Shown: positions 51,501 through 59,692, counted from the first letter of the stretch. The stretch is DNA of 64,000 bases from Oreohelix idahoensis (GCA_024509875.1 JAMPIV010012241.1:1-64000); one strand, 5' to 3'. A program made the numbers and translations. Notes: generated from the letters alone by a model not told the origin.

Positions 51501-52937
51501 TAGTTAAGGGTCTTTACTCCTTGGGGGGGGGGTAGTGAATGAACGAATGTTCTTCTTCTTCTTCCTCGTTCGTCCTGAAAAGGACGTTAGTTGCGTCGTG
51601 TCTGTTTACAGCAAAGCTGCGATATTTGCGCCTTTCGGCCAACACTTCCGACTTCAGCACAGCATTTTTTGGGACCGGGTTTGAACAAATGTTCAAGTGA
51701 GTAGCATTTGTTCATTAAACTGTAAACTTTTGTGTAAACTTTCCATTTGTATGCTTGCACTCCAAGAGGGTTTTTTTTAATTAAAAAAAAAAATATCAAC
51801 AAAAATTAATTTAAAACAGAAAAGAAAGAAAAATGCAAAAAGAAAAAAAGTCAGGGCAGTTGACTGATCTGGCCAAAAACGTGTTGTGCTGTATTTACTC
51901 ACCGCCATCTGCTGCACTAAAATCTCATGCTCTACTTGTTCTTGCACCGACTGCTGCGGGCGTGTGCAAAACCGTGCCAACACTAATTCAATCAAATCAT
52001 GCTTCTCCCTGCAGTCCTTGGTGGAGATGTTCCTCACATTGAGGAAACACCTCATGTCATTCACTTTCCAGTCCTGTAGGTCATCACGGGAGAAATGGCC
52101 AGACACAAGCAAACGGCATTTACTACACTGTCTGCCTACAGTTGAGCTTGAGTGAGGTTTGGGTAGACATGTTGAACAGAAGTACCTGTGGCATTCTTGG
52201 CAGCATTTCTGATAAAAAATAATAATAATGAGATTATGATTTATTTTTTTATCTATTTTTCTCTCAAACTGAAAAGTCCAATTAGTCTAACTCCAAAGTC
52301 TTTAACTCCGGTTAACCAACTTTTACTTTAATAAAATAACTGGTTATTTAAGTTCAATAAAATATCTTTGGCTATATGAATACCTCTGCCCCTTGTAGAT
52401 CTGGAGGTCTCTAAGGAGACGAAGAAAGAATCCTGAAGCATGTCGTATAAGGTGACTAATGAGGCTCTGCATGGCGAGCTGGCAACCTCATCATGTCAAA
52501 CAAACAGCTACAGAAACCACTGCTGTAACAGCATGTCAATGCTTGGTGCAGGATTCCTGTAAGAGAATCAGCCGCAATAGTGGCTCCATGTTCCATTCTC
52601 TGGTCTTTGATGAGGTGGCAACATGTAATACAACAAAAGGAAACATTAAACAGTATGTGTAATCTGACCCACAAAAAAAAATACTTAAACTGCAAAGGGC
52701 AGCACTCAACACAATTAACAAACTTTCACTTACCTTTCTCTTAAAAAATGTGAAATTGACAGAGCACCTGTCACATGACATCTTTATTTGCTCTGCTGAC
52801 ACGACTTTAGAATGGTCAGTGGGGAGGGATTGTTTCTTGGTGTGGTTAAATGTAGATGAGGTCTGGTGGTTCCTACCACTGTGTATGCTGCTGGTCTGGT
52901 TTACACCAGCCCACCCTCTGATTGGGTCTCCTTGATT
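36120..52937 (-). CDS. RNF34/RFFL-like E3 ubiquitin ligase, six exons, 5' end missing
   Basis: Exons in order: 52,937-52,734; 52,208-51,903; 49,943-49,584; 47,164-46,963; 44,285-44,256; 36,520-36,120. All inner junctions have AG/GT sites and the phases fit (0,0,0,1,1). The product is about 500 residues plus an unseen N-terminus; vertebrate relatives are about 360-370. Order: FYVE-like zinc finger split between exons 1 and 2, SAP-like region, Ser/Thr/Gln-rich linker (exon 3, makes the protein longer), second SAP-like segment, RING at the very C-terminus. Known relatives (CARP1/2) attach to endosomal membranes and ubiquitinate caspases, p53-pathway proteins and other targets; transfer of that role here is inference. 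The gene symbol is left blank because orthology to RNF34 or RFFL cannot be decided. Confidence 0.88.
36656..37021 (+). pseudogene. LINE copy C: N-terminal part of the ORF
   Basis: 121 codons starting [16 protein letters not shown]. It includes the first endonuclease motif GTWNTRSM and the catalytic Glu in [10 protein letters not shown]. The ATG at 36,656 is the best view in this window of the natural start. A one-base insertion in the G-run near 36,980 ends it. Confidence 0.85.
37065..38054 (+). mobile_element. mariner element inserted in LINE copy C
   Basis: 990 bp, TA duplicated on both sides (37,063-37,064 and 38,055-38,056). Inverted ends of about 28 bp: GAGGGAAGGTCAAAAAGTAA at left, GAGGGACGGTCAAAATGTAA at right read inward. 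Complete mariners are about 1.3 kb; here part of the N-terminal DNA-binding region and linker is missing. Removing it joins the LINE without loss, so the mariner came later. Confidence 0.93.
37228..37944 (+). pseudogene. mariner transposase, broken (SETMAR-like)
   Basis: Starts [20 protein letters not shown], then jumps to VTGDETWFH (first catalytic Asp). The frame changes near 37,410. The second part has LLHDNATPH (second Asp) and, after a TGA at about 37,706, [17 protein letters not shown] (third Asp of DDD). Another stop lies at about 37,842. It ends NNGDYIEK. Dead by an internal deletion, a frameshift and two stops. Confidence 0.9.
38093..38620 (+). pseudogene. LINE copy C: endonuclease second half
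   Basis: 175 codons in LINE frame with [23 protein letters not shown] and GSDHYLL. It ends early because two bases of GAGAGAGCC are lost. It joins the N-terminal part across the mariner. Confidence 0.88.
39151..40737 (+). CDS. LINE copy C: reverse transcriptase, intact domain
   Basis: 528 codons. All RT blocks are present, including [27 protein letters not shown] and [10 protein letters not shown]. In contrast to copy B the linker codons ...[11 protein letters not shown] are complete, which shows where copy B lost two bases. The TAA stop lies in the TAAG tail. Without the upstream frame it has no natural start. Confidence 0.9.
   Translation: MITTITEEETNGDEDDIKMEELKAALEKIKMGKAAGHDGITPEMVKYMGAAGDLLLLRILQAAWCDKTIPKDWEIAIITPIFKKGDNQQCGNHRGISLLSVPGKIYSRILEQRLRCLAEPQLDEVQCGFRANRSTQDLIFTLRQLSEKALEYKSEIHLCFIDLEKAFDRVPWSKLWDCLAMKNIPAPLIHAIQSFYKSCRNYVRTANHKSEEFRTTTGVRQGDILSPYLFILLMDDVIKACKERTRKYSVGYWKMRQVCISELAFADDVALIAKSEAHLQSNLQVWKEKLEKRGIVISSSKTISMVISREERRHQIKLGEQVMEQVDHFKYLGVIIDQKGGIKEELATRKAAAGRLFQAINRGFLSKREVGKKTKMAVYRSTYVPVLTYGCESWAMTTTHKSQIQTSEMRYLRKVVEVTRRDMVHNQTIRQGLKSHPLQTQVEQSQLRWFGLVCRMGEDWLPRQAWETKSQGSRPPGISSIRWEDNIRQSLKDRGLEWNQARRKTADRIVWRSLFQISIPHGRRGMTK
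40748..40758 (+). repeat. Middle copy of a shared LINE target site
   Basis: AATTCAGTGCA is at once the right duplication of copy C and the left duplication of copy D; the third copy is 41,691-41,701. Confidence 0.88.
40759..41690 (+). mobile_element. RTE-like LINE copy D, 5'-truncated
   Basis: Starts within the RT at GTAAGACAAGGTGATATTCT and ends TAAGTAAGTAATTAAATAA. Target duplication AATTCAGTGCA at 40,748-40,758 and 41,691-41,701. It contains FADD on a frame with later stops (for example at 41,176 and 41,407) and a small deletion after GCCCTAATT. It is older than copy C by its position: copy C lies in the left target duplication of copy D. Confidence 0.92.
41702..42218. other. Intron, no feature seen
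   Basis: AT-rich intronic sequence of the E3 gene with no recognisable element. Confidence 0.45.
42219..42353 (+). repeat. SINE 3' half
   Basis: AGTTAGGAAAAGAAAAGGCA, CTGGTCACCCCACC, GTGAAGTCTCT and a CAACTTTTACCTTTA tail match the body of the SINE at 16.6 kb. The tRNA-like head is missing. Confidence 0.8.
42478..42660 (+). mobile_element. LINE fragment (fourth family), plus strand
   Basis: Reads [15 protein letters not shown], a conserved block after the RT of an RTE-like LINE. About 150 nt (42,481-42,632) is the inverted counterpart of 46,085-46,234 with roughly 10 differences. The two face each other across the E3 microexon. Confidence 0.75.
42661..44255. other. Intron, no feature seen
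   Basis: AT-rich, apparently unique intronic sequence. No gene, tandem array or TE end could be recognised. Confidence 0.45.
44256..44285 (-). CDS. E3 ligase exon 5: 30-nt microexon
   Basis: TTTCTTGCAG precedes and GTACTG follows 30 nt that encode QVIHKQEEA between split Ala codons. It enters and leaves in phase 1, so both inclusion and skipping keep the frame. It lies alone in about 10 kb of intron. Supported by splice sites, phase and the fit to both neighbours; not by homology. Confidence 0.7.
44583..44965 (+). repeat. ~190-bp tandem duplication
   Basis: Two adjacent units (44,583-44,783 and 44,785-44,965) share TAATAGTGATGTATTAACTG, AGCTTCCTCCAGGCATAACT and TGCCTTTTTTGCCTGGTGCT. On the minus strand this is the 3' end of a LINE, so the duplication again affects a LINE end. 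Confidence 0.85.
44800..45197 (-). pseudogene. LINE ORF C-terminus (fourth family)
   Basis: The minus frame has [15 protein letters not shown], a D-x-A-A-D-x-W-R-like stretch ([13 protein letters not shown]) and a Lys/Arg-rich end. FKDVCKR(D/G)MK is a recurrent string of RTE-like LINE C-termini. 5' part missing or displaced (see 46,000-46,240). Confidence 0.75.
45198..45999. other. Intron; possible degenerate LINE sequence
   Basis: A 113-codon minus frame (45,523-45,864) has no clear motif. The position between two pieces of the same minus-strand LINE family suggests decayed LINE sequence, but I cannot show it. Confidence 0.3.
46000..46240 (-). mobile_element. LINE fragment (fourth family), minus strand
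   Basis: Minus strand reads [40 protein letters not shown], the block after the RT that precedes the LLYGSE motif. Together with 44,800-45,197 it may be one interrupted copy. Confidence 0.75.
46633..46885 (+). repeat. Dispersed repeat family R1, copy 2
   Basis: CTGTAGTTCCCAGGGGTCTC, GGCATGTCGTACAAGGT, GGCAACCTCATCAAGTAAAA and GTGGTTCCATGCTCCATAAG, ending in ATGATGATGA. This is the best-preserved copy and shows a ~250-bp unit with an ATG-repeat tail. Confidence 0.78.
46963..47164 (-). CDS. E3 ligase exon 4: second SAP-like segment
   Basis: Begins [18 protein letters not shown] and has [20 protein letters not shown] then [15 protein letters not shown], the SAP-like segment that precedes the RING in RNF34/RFFL proteins. 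202 nt, ends in phase 1 with GTTTAT as donor. Confidence 0.9.
47270..47600 (-). pseudogene. LINE ORF C-terminus (fifth family)
   Basis: Minus frame: [50 protein letters not shown] then [10 protein letters not shown], after which the frame shifts. The order GH-xx-RM...GRPRGRW is that of a LINE C-terminus. 5'-truncated. Confidence 0.75.
47850..47990 (-). repeat. Dispersed repeat R2, copy 1
   Basis: Shares TTCGTTCGTCCTGAAAAGGA, GCACCTTTCGG and GCATTTTTTAGGACCGGGTT with 51,545-51,692. The CTTCTTCTTC edge may be a (GAA)n tail on the minus strand, suggesting a retroposon 3' end. Confidence 0.75.
48283..48400. repeat. CA-rich simple sequence
   Basis: Imperfect ACACAC/CATGCACACAC stretch; a decayed dinucleotide-type repeat. 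Confidence 0.6.
49045..49390 (+). pseudogene. LINE family L6, copy 1 (3' end) with small tandem duplication
   Basis: Reads [49 protein letters not shown] and later [10 protein letters not shown] with two stops or frame changes. This is a conserved LINE C-terminus. At 49,279-49,336 the block GACCTGGAGCTGGTGACGTG occurs twice (27 and 29 bp units). Related copies lie at 50.9, 53.7, 54.5 and 55.3 kb. Confidence 0.78.
49584..49943 (-). CDS. E3 ligase exon 3: Ser/Thr/Gln-rich linker
   Basis: 120 codons, phase 0 at both ends, from [12 protein letters not shown] to HDSTEQ then GTAAGT. It is low complexity (Ser, Thr, Ala, Gln) with a helical-looking [15 protein letters not shown]. No domain. Its assignment rests on matching phases and splice sites on both sides. 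Confidence 0.8.
50003..50279 (+). repeat. tRNA-derived SINE, complete, second family
   Basis: The head GCCGCGGTAGCAAAGTGGTT with A-box-like AGTGGTTAGTGCACTGG and B box GGTTCGATCCC. The body has CAACCCAGCCCCAACTGGGT and CTAACACCATATTCCC, and the tail is GATCCTTTCCTTTACCT. It lies in the intron between exons 2 and 3 of the E3 gene, opposite to the gene. Confidence 0.88.
50885..51535 (+). pseudogene. LINE family L6, copy 2 (RT end and C-terminus)
   Basis: Traces in changing frames: [20 protein letters not shown], then [14 protein letters not shown], then WNPKG..RGR-like and the LGG end. Many indels and stops. No tandem duplication at its end. Lies in the E3 intron between exons 2 and 3. Confidence 0.78.
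51545..51692 (-). repeat. Dispersed repeat R2, copy 2
   Basis: Same orientation as the copy at 47.85 kb; shares CGTTCGTCCTGAAAAGGACG, GCGCCTTTCGGCC and GCATTTTTTGGGACCGGGTT. Confidence 0.75.
51903..52208 (-). CDS. E3 ligase exon 2: rest of FYVE-like finger and SAP-like region
   Basis: Starts [14 protein letters not shown], continues with [17 protein letters not shown], then the SAP-like [20 protein letters not shown] and [10 protein letters not shown]. It ends ILVQQMA followed by GTGAGT. 102 codons, phase 0 at both ends. The Cys pattern completes the finger begun in exon 1. Confidence 0.92.
52385..52650 (+). repeat. Dispersed repeat family R1, copy 3
   Basis: GGAGGTCTCTAAGGAGACGA, GCATGTCGTATAAGGTGACT, GGCAACCTCATCATGTCAAA, AGTGGCTCCATG and ACAAAAGGAAAC in the order seen in copy 2. 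Confidence 0.75.
52734..52937 (-). CDS. E3 ligase exon 1 (of those found): first half of FYVE-like finger
   Basis: Ends [17 protein letters not shown] and then GTAAGT. The first CxxC pair of the finger is here. The upstream limit is uncertain: a pyrimidine-rich acceptor ends at 52,938 and the frame has TAG there, with the first in-frame ATG only at 52,781, two codons before the finger. Family members have sequence before the finger, so a further exon upstream is likely. Confidence 0.7.
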
Positions 52938-53079
52938 CTACAGATGAATGAAACCATTAAAGGTGTTGATAACAAAAATTTAACTTTACAACAACTTCTA
53001 ATGACATGTGCCAATGGTAAACATGCCTCAAATAAATTAACATTTTCTACAAGATACAATGCCACTATGTTGTTTGGTT

Positions 53080-53570
53080 GCACCCTGCAGTTCCCATGGA
53101 TCTCCAAGGATACAAATGAAGTAATAGGCCTGCAGTTTCCAGGGATCTCCAAGGATACAAATGAAGTAATAGGCCTGCAGTTTCCAGGGATCTCCATGGA
53201 TACAAATGAAGTAATAGGCCTGCAGTTTCCAGGGATCTCCAAGGATACAAATGAAGCAATAGGCCTGCAGTTTCCAGGGATCTCCAAGGATACAAATGAA
53301 GTAATAGGCCTGCAGTTTCCAGGGATCTCCAAGGATACAAATGAAGCAATAGGCCTGCAGTTCCCAGGGATCTCCATGGATACAAATGAAGTAATAGGCC
53401 TGCAGTTACCTAAGGCATGTCATAAAAGGTGACTAACATGGGAGCCTCATCAAGTAGAACAAATTGTTACAGAAACCACTGCTGCATGAGCACATGAATG
53501 CTTTGGCACAAGCTTCCTGCAAGTGGTGGCTCCATGCTTGTGTGGAGCAAAAAAAGAAACATGATGATGA
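53080..53570 (+). repeat. Dispersed repeat family R1, copy 4, with amplified head
   Basis: After the 45-bp array (53,085-53,405) the R1 body continues: GGCATGTCATAAAAGGTGAC, GAGCCTCATCAAGTAGAACA, CAGAAACCACTGCTG, GTGGCTCCATGC and an ATGATGATGAT tail. The other copies have one head unit; this one has about seven. Confidence 0.75.
53085..53405 (+). repeat. 45-bp minisatellite made from the R1 head, about seven units
   Basis: The unit CAGTTTCCAGGGATCTCCAA plus GGATACAAATGAAGTAATAGGCCTG matches the R1 start (TAGTTCCCAGGGGTCTC, GAGACAAAGAAAGAATAGG) with scattered changes. 45 is a multiple of 3, so both strands look coding; the repeats are the only reason. Confidence 0.88.
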
Positions 53571-53739
53571 TCTTTCTTTACAAACAGTTAATGCTGGGGA
53601 GAAAAAAATCAACACATCCGTTTTTCTGATCACTAAAAAACTGCACATGCTATAACAATGAGGTGGATCTCACAAACATGAACATCTCATACTTGCTAAC
53701 AAGGAACTTTAATGATGATGGCTGATTATTCATTCCTTC

Positions 53740-54262
53740 ATTGCCCCTTTGACTCCCTAATGAGCAAAGGCCTTCAACAAACGTTAATCCATCTCTTCCT
53801 TGACTCCCTAATGAGCAAAGGCCTTCAACAAACGTTAACCCATCTCTTCCTTGACTCCCTAATGAGCAAAGGCCTTCAACAAACGTTAATCCATCTCTTC
53901 CTTGACTCCTTAATGAGCAAAGGCCTTCAACAAACGTTAACCCATCTCTTCCTTGACTCCCTAATGAGCAAAGGCCTTCAACAAATGTTAACCCATCTCT
54001 TCCTTGACTCCCTAATGAGCAAAGGCCTTCAACAAACGTTAACCCATCTCTTCCTTGACTCCCTAATGAGCAAAGGCCTTCAACAAACATTAACCCATCT
54101 CTTCCTTGACTGCCTAATGAGCAAAGGCCTTCAACAAACGTTAACCCATCTCTTCCTTGACTCCCTAATGAGCAAAGGCCTTCAACAAATGTTAACCCAT
54201 CTCTTCCTTGACTCCCTAATGAGCAAAGGCCTTCAACAAACGTTAATCCATCTCTTCCTGTC
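53740..54262 (-). repeat. 51-bp minisatellite made from a LINE L6 3' end, about ten units
   Basis: The minus-strand unit encodes QGRDGLTFVEGLCSLGS (17 codons). It corresponds to the last codons of L6 ([10 protein letters not shown] in copy 1, FVEGLCSLGS here). The unit before the array joins L6 sequence at 54,262-54,340 (GACATGGAAAGACCTTGAAC on the minus strand). Units differ at one or two positions only. Open frames of 209 and 228 codons across the array are by-products of the 51-bp period. Confidence 0.92.
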
Positions 54263-54345
54263 ACATGACACCAGTTCAAGGTCTTTCCATGTCTTCCTCA
54301 TTCCTGTCTCCAGTTTTCTAGGTGTCAAAAATCTGGAGATTTTTC
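54262..54345 (-). mobile_element. LINE family L6, copy 3 (short stub bearing the array)
   Basis: Minus strand: ATGAGGAAGACATGGAAAGA, CTTGAACTGGTGTCATGTGA, CAGGAAGAGATGG, leading directly into the 51-bp units. Confidence 0.75.
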
Positions 54346-54469
54346 TAGAAGAAACAAAAGCTGAGTCAGCAACTCAGACCTCTTTCTGCTTTCTCTAAGC
54401 AGTGTCATAAAGCCTCCCTATCAGAGGACCTTCATCTATCTTGGATGGCTGAGTTGAACTATTTTCTTT

Positions 54470-54880
54470 AGTTTCATTCATTCATAACCCTCTGCTCCCC
54501 AAGGAGCATAGGCCCTCAACAAACACATGCCAAGTCCTCTTGTCACGTGCCATCCTCTCAAGTTCTTTCTACTTCCACGTTCTCATCATTTTCACCTCTT
54601 TTTTCAGCTCTCTTCTCCGTGTGCTTCTTGGTCTACCTCTGCCTCTCTTGCCCTGGGGGTTCCAGAACAAGGACTGCCTTGTAATGCTATCCACAGGTTT
54701 TTCTCAGTGTGTGTCCTATCCATCGCCATTGTCTTCTTCTCATCTCTTGTTCCATTGGCACTTGTCTGGTTCTTGTCATCAGTTCCACTTTCTTTAGTTT
54801 ACTTGTCCACTTTGTTGTTGAAGGTTTTGTGGCATAAAATTTATACAGGATGGGGTAGCCGAGCCCCTTCCTAAACCTTT
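54470..54880 (-). pseudogene. LINE family L6, copy 4
   Basis: Minus strand: LMTRTRQVPMEQEMRRRQWR, WIGHTLRK, then after a frame change GRGRPRSTRRRELKKE and FVEGLCSLGS with a stop, then ATGAATGAATG tail. No tandem duplication. Preceded by a degraded part of the RT end. Confidence 0.8.
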
Positions 54881-55329
54881 CAGGCCCAATAAGACTCAGG
54901 CCTAAAGTGAACAAACTCAACAACTAAACTGACTGCTGTTACTTGAGCGCCACCTGCAGTTTCCCTGCTGAGACCACTGACTGCTCCGGCTCCCATCAGC
55001 ACAAAACACGACCCTCACTGGTCTCCAGGATTTGTTGGACAGCACTGCCACAAGGACATTACTTGTGTGTTACATGTTATATCTGAGAATAACAGTTTAT
55101 ATATGATAAATAACAACTAAAGGTCAAACCTGGGGCTGTCATTTGGAAAACAATTAACAGAAATAACAAGAGTATCAGCCCTCAAATGGACAGAACAAAA
55201 ATTTGTAAGAGTATTCCTTCTTTCCTTCCCTCATCTAGTAACCTAGGAGGTCGGTCAGCCACCAATTTCTGTTTAACACTTTATTATTTGTGTCAGCATG
55301 TCTGTCTGTCTGTCTTGTGCCAGAATTAA
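54881..55329. other. No gene seen
   Basis: Mixed sequence with a TCTGTCTGTCTGTC microsatellite near 55,300. Nothing else recognised. Confidence 0.45.
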
Positions 55330-55720
55330 TGTCCCCACAAAAATGTTCCTATCAAAAGAAATCAAGCCTAACACATAAATCTGAATCTTTAATTAAAATG
55401 TCAAGACAGTCCTATTATATGGCTCTGAAACATGGTGAACAAAAACAATAAGAAAGAAGTTAACCGACTTTCATAAGTAGAATGGATAGATTGAAGTGGT
55501 ATGTCAAAATGACCAATGTGGAACTGATGACAAGAACCTGTGGCACAAAAGATGAGAAGATGACATACACTGAGGAAACCTGTTGATAGTATAATAAGGC
55601 AGACCATGTTCTGGAATCCCCAGGGTAAGAAAAACATGGAGAAGAGAACTGGACACAGAAATGCAAGGGATGAAGAAGACATAGAAGACCTTGAGCAGAC
55701 GACACAGGACAGGAGGACAT
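55330..55720 (+). pseudogene. LINE family L6, copy 5
   Basis: TCCTATTATATGGCTCTGAA encodes the LLYGSET block, followed by GGAATCCCCAGGGTAAGAAA and GGAGAAGAGAACTGGACACA. Frames change often. The 3' end runs into the 20-bp array. Confidence 0.78.
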
Positions 55721-56385
55721 GAGACAGGACAGGAGGACATGAGACAGGACAGGAGGGACATGAGACAGGACAGGAGGACATGACACAGGACAGGAGGACA
55801 TGACACAGGACAGGAGGACATGACACAGGACAGGAGGACATGACACAGGACAGGAGGACATGACACAGGACAGGAGGACATGACACAGGACAGGAGGACA
55901 TGACACAGGACAGGAGCGCACTAAGACACAGGAGACAGTGAGCGACACATGACGCCAGGACAGTAATATGGCCATCGAAGGACATGACTGCTAGGACAGG
56001 AGAGGGACATGACGCAGGGACCAGGAGCACGAATGTCCCAGGACAGGCCGCGACCTCGTGCAAGAAGCGATGAACATCAAGGACACAGAGACAGTGATGG
56101 ACATGACAAGGACAGGAAGGACATGAGAACAGGACCATGACACATGACAGTGCGAGGACATACGACACAGGAATCAGAGAGTCATGAGACAGGAAACCGT
56201 CGAGTGCACATGCAACAACAGCGACAGGAGGACTCTGACACCAGGACATTGGTGATACGGGACAACACAGGAAACAGGACAGGAGGACATGACACACACG
56301 CGACAGGGCGAATGCGACACTGCAACCACAGCATGTCCCAGAAACAGGAGGACAAGACAACCAGAGACTCAGGCAAGGAGAGGCC
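55705..56385 (+). repeat. 20-bp minisatellite made from a LINE L6 3' end
   Basis: The unit ACATGACACAGGACAGGAGG repeats exactly from about 55,780 to 55,917 (GAGACA variants before). The first units grow out of the L6 sequence CAGACGACACAGGACAGGAG. From 55,918 to about 56,385 the array goes on with many single-base insertions, which looks like read error rather than evolution. Confidence 0.88.
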
Positions 56386-59300
56386 ACAACCTTAAGCACT
56401 CCGAATTTTGGTGTCGACGCAGCATCATGCAACCCATTGGGCGGCTTTGAAGGGTAATGGATTGGTAAAAAAGGTTGTATTTCACAGTCCCATTTGAATG
56501 AACAGTTGTCCTTCCTGTCCCTGATATCGTACTTTGAGCTATCCTACAGGAAACCTTTTTCTCTGTCTTCTTGAGGCTGATACCCATAAGTAACAAGTAG
56601 CCTCTGAGAACACGGCATCATGCGGTAATATTGTAAACATGAGTAAGTACACTCACACACTACGTAAAATGTCACCACCCTGCTGATGCATTTTTACTGA
56701 CCGATGCTGCTAACAGTTCTTTTGATAAGAACCCCAAAGCCTTGTTTTTATCATGTTTTTCCGCAGACTGTGTCACTTCAACATCCGATTCCATGTCAAG
56801 ATACTTCCAAGCGTAAATCAATCTCGAGACTAGACATCTCCTAATTTTCAACAGCTTGTATTGATATCACTATCTCTCACAGTCACCCAATATCACAGCA
56901 GTTTGTAAGTGTCTTTGTACATGCAAATTCCCACTTCATCACCACCACACACTTCACTCAACCAATTATCAAACATTCTCTATACATACACCACCCCCCT
57001 CCATCACACATCATCACTCCTACTCACATACTCTGGCGTATCATGACAGAGCACACTCATACCCAAAAGCAGGGTCTCAGGTCACACACAGTAGGATAAC
57101 CGACACCCTGACATCACATATAATGGCTACAAACACATTATCATGATATATCTCCTGTGCTAACGACCCGGTTTCTAGCCCCATTCATTCTGTCTATTTC
57201 TCGGTTCAATGATGATGTGGCTCGCACGTAGGCCCACACACGTATTGCACTATCATACGTTCAACTCACATTGATACGGGCAGGCTTTTACGACATCTCC
57301 TGACAGGGATGGGGCGTGTGAATGTTTCATGATTAGTTGTAATTTATATCCTAAAAGACCCCCGAAAACCACAGACAAACCCGTGGAGAAGTTGGTTTTA
57401 TCTGCATAACTATTTTGATTTTGTCTTCAATATGTTCCTATCTTTAGGATATTTCATTCTAATAGTAAAATTATGTCACTCTGACGCTAAGGCCACTCTG
57501 TACTCAATTTGAGACAATGTACACCTAATATAAAACAGAAATTAGGCGTATGAACGGGTATGCCGACCTTCTCACGCATCATATAACGAGAGCAAAAAAT
57601 AATAATAATACCTAACCTTAATATATAACTCACATAAATATTCTAAGTCCACTATAGTGCTTTTCGATGCTGACAGACGTCCCACTACCTTTCTATACGA
57701 TTTTCTAGGCCACACTAAATGTGTCTCTACTACCGTGATGCTACAACTACAGTTAATCTACTCTTGACTCCAACTGATTATGAATACTTATCGATCAACT
57801 ACTATTGCTAGTTGTAATTCTACGATTTAAAAACTAACACAAATAACAAAATTCGCAACATACGAATCAACTAAGACTACACCTCATACATTACCATCTC
57901 ACAAATCCATTGATGTCAACTTGGACTACTAGAAACTACCACTAGACAAATACATTACCATAACTATCATACTTTTTCTACGACAAATATAGTACCACTG
58001 CCTAGGAGAGTGCTACTTTTATTTTACCACTACTGTAACTGGCCTGCTTTCAGCCTTCCGATTTTTTATACATAATCCCCTATGCTTGCGTCTCTCATGT
58101 ACTTGGAGCTACATAGATTTATTTCAATTTCTTCGGTAACCCCCCCCACAAAAAACAATGACATCGTTAGCACAAATCTATATAGGTCATATGTTCCTCT
58201 GAGAAAACTAAAATGTATGTCTCGTCTTGAAAGGGATGTATACACTAAAGTCTATGTTATGAGTTATTCAACAAACTCAAAAAAGTTTCAAACTAGTTAC
58301 TTTCCTCTATTTAGGCATAGAAACAGCCCACTTATAGCCACGAGCCAGTTATTAAAGCATGAATATTCCGTTAATAATATTGCTAACTATAGATAAAGAA
58401 ACAATGGCTGCGTCCTACTAGCGTTTCTTAAAAAACCATATTTATTTGCTAATTTAAAATCTTTGACTTGGGTGAATGTACTTGATAGGTTTTTATTATA
58501 GCTTTGTCTTGTTTTATATATGACACTCAAAAATATATTGCTTTGCTTAGTCCTAATCAGCACCATATTTCCTGCTTTGCTCCTGTGGAGATGGAGACCA
58601 ACCATATCCATACCCAGCTAAAACTGGTCACCTCTCTGTATGAAGCTGGGTGCACCCAAGTATTCTTGTGGTTATCTTCTGTAGTGATGGTCATTCCGAG
58701 GCAATTTATTTTTTACATGATGAGGATTGCCTTACGCCTCATGAAAAATCTGATACCTTGGCTTCAAATAAAGTGCTAGTGGGACGTGTTCTCTCTACAT
58801 GTTAATCCTATAATGTTACCTACGTCATACAGGTGTTATGAGTAGGTTAGGTACAGATTCCTAACCAACCAACCCTACCACTTATTTTTTTTTTCATGCC
58901 TTTATGAACTATGGGCCACCATATTCTTCACGTTCAAAACATGCCTGAGGATAAAGACACAGCTAGATTTGTTTCTTTGCTTTTCATCGTGCAATATAGT
59001 AAGTGTCGATGAAGCGAACGTTCCAACCTATAAATGGGTTGATCTGAATGAAATACCAATAGATTCATAATAAATGAAACTGAGTATCGCAGGTTTCGTT
59101 TACTTTTTTTTTATGACCAAATTGGCACTAGCACAAAGAATTTCAAACTGATATAGAGACTGGGGGAGACATATCGAGAGGATGAATAACTTCTTGTTTC
59201 ATTCTTAGATTAATTATGTTAATAAGCTGCAAAAAAAAAAAAAAAACTCAAAAAAAAATCATTTATAAACCTTAGGAACTGTGAATACAATTTAATATTA

Positions 59301-59692
59301 GATGTAAGATAAATGAGTAACAACACATTCTGTATACCGAAACACCAACGATCTTACTTAATGATCTTTTAGTCACACTGAAGTGTATTAGCTCAAAATC
59401 AAAAAATCTAAAAACGACTTCCAAAAATCGCGATACTCAAAGATTACAAATAAAAAGTCACATAAATGCATGTGCTAAATAAAAAAATCGCATACAAATC
59501 ATTCGAATGGTATTACAGGATTTTATTTACATTATGGTAACTTATGCGGGTACACAAAAGAGTCCCTAAGTTCACAACTCAGTATTCACGATATGCATAG
59601 TGAGATCGAGGAAGATCTCTTCATCATGCTAGATATATCTAGTATCTGGCTATAATCTGAACCTCAAGCAAACATTTAATCATTTTGTAGTC
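56386..59692. other. No gene seen (sequence quality doubtful)
   Basis: Small frames (for example 104 codons at 58,082-58,396) lack motifs. If the noise seen on both sides continues here, any exon would be hidden. Confidence 0.45.

Noticed and set aside
52866..53432. 188-codon plus-strand frame with LQFPGISKDTNEVIG repeats
   Set aside because: Product of the 45-bp array in repeat R1; it overlaps the first E3 exon on the other strand and has no start or splice context.
53650..54398. 209- and 228-codon frames on opposite strands
   Set aside because: Both come from the 51-bp period (17 codons) of the LINE-derived minisatellite; frames stay open on both strands because units are alike.
55401..56432. 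343-codon minus-strand frame rich in Cys, Pro, Val and Ser
   Set aside because: It is a by-product of the 20-bp array (60 bp = 20 codons), carried on by chance; no domain and it lies across a LINE end and noisy sequence.
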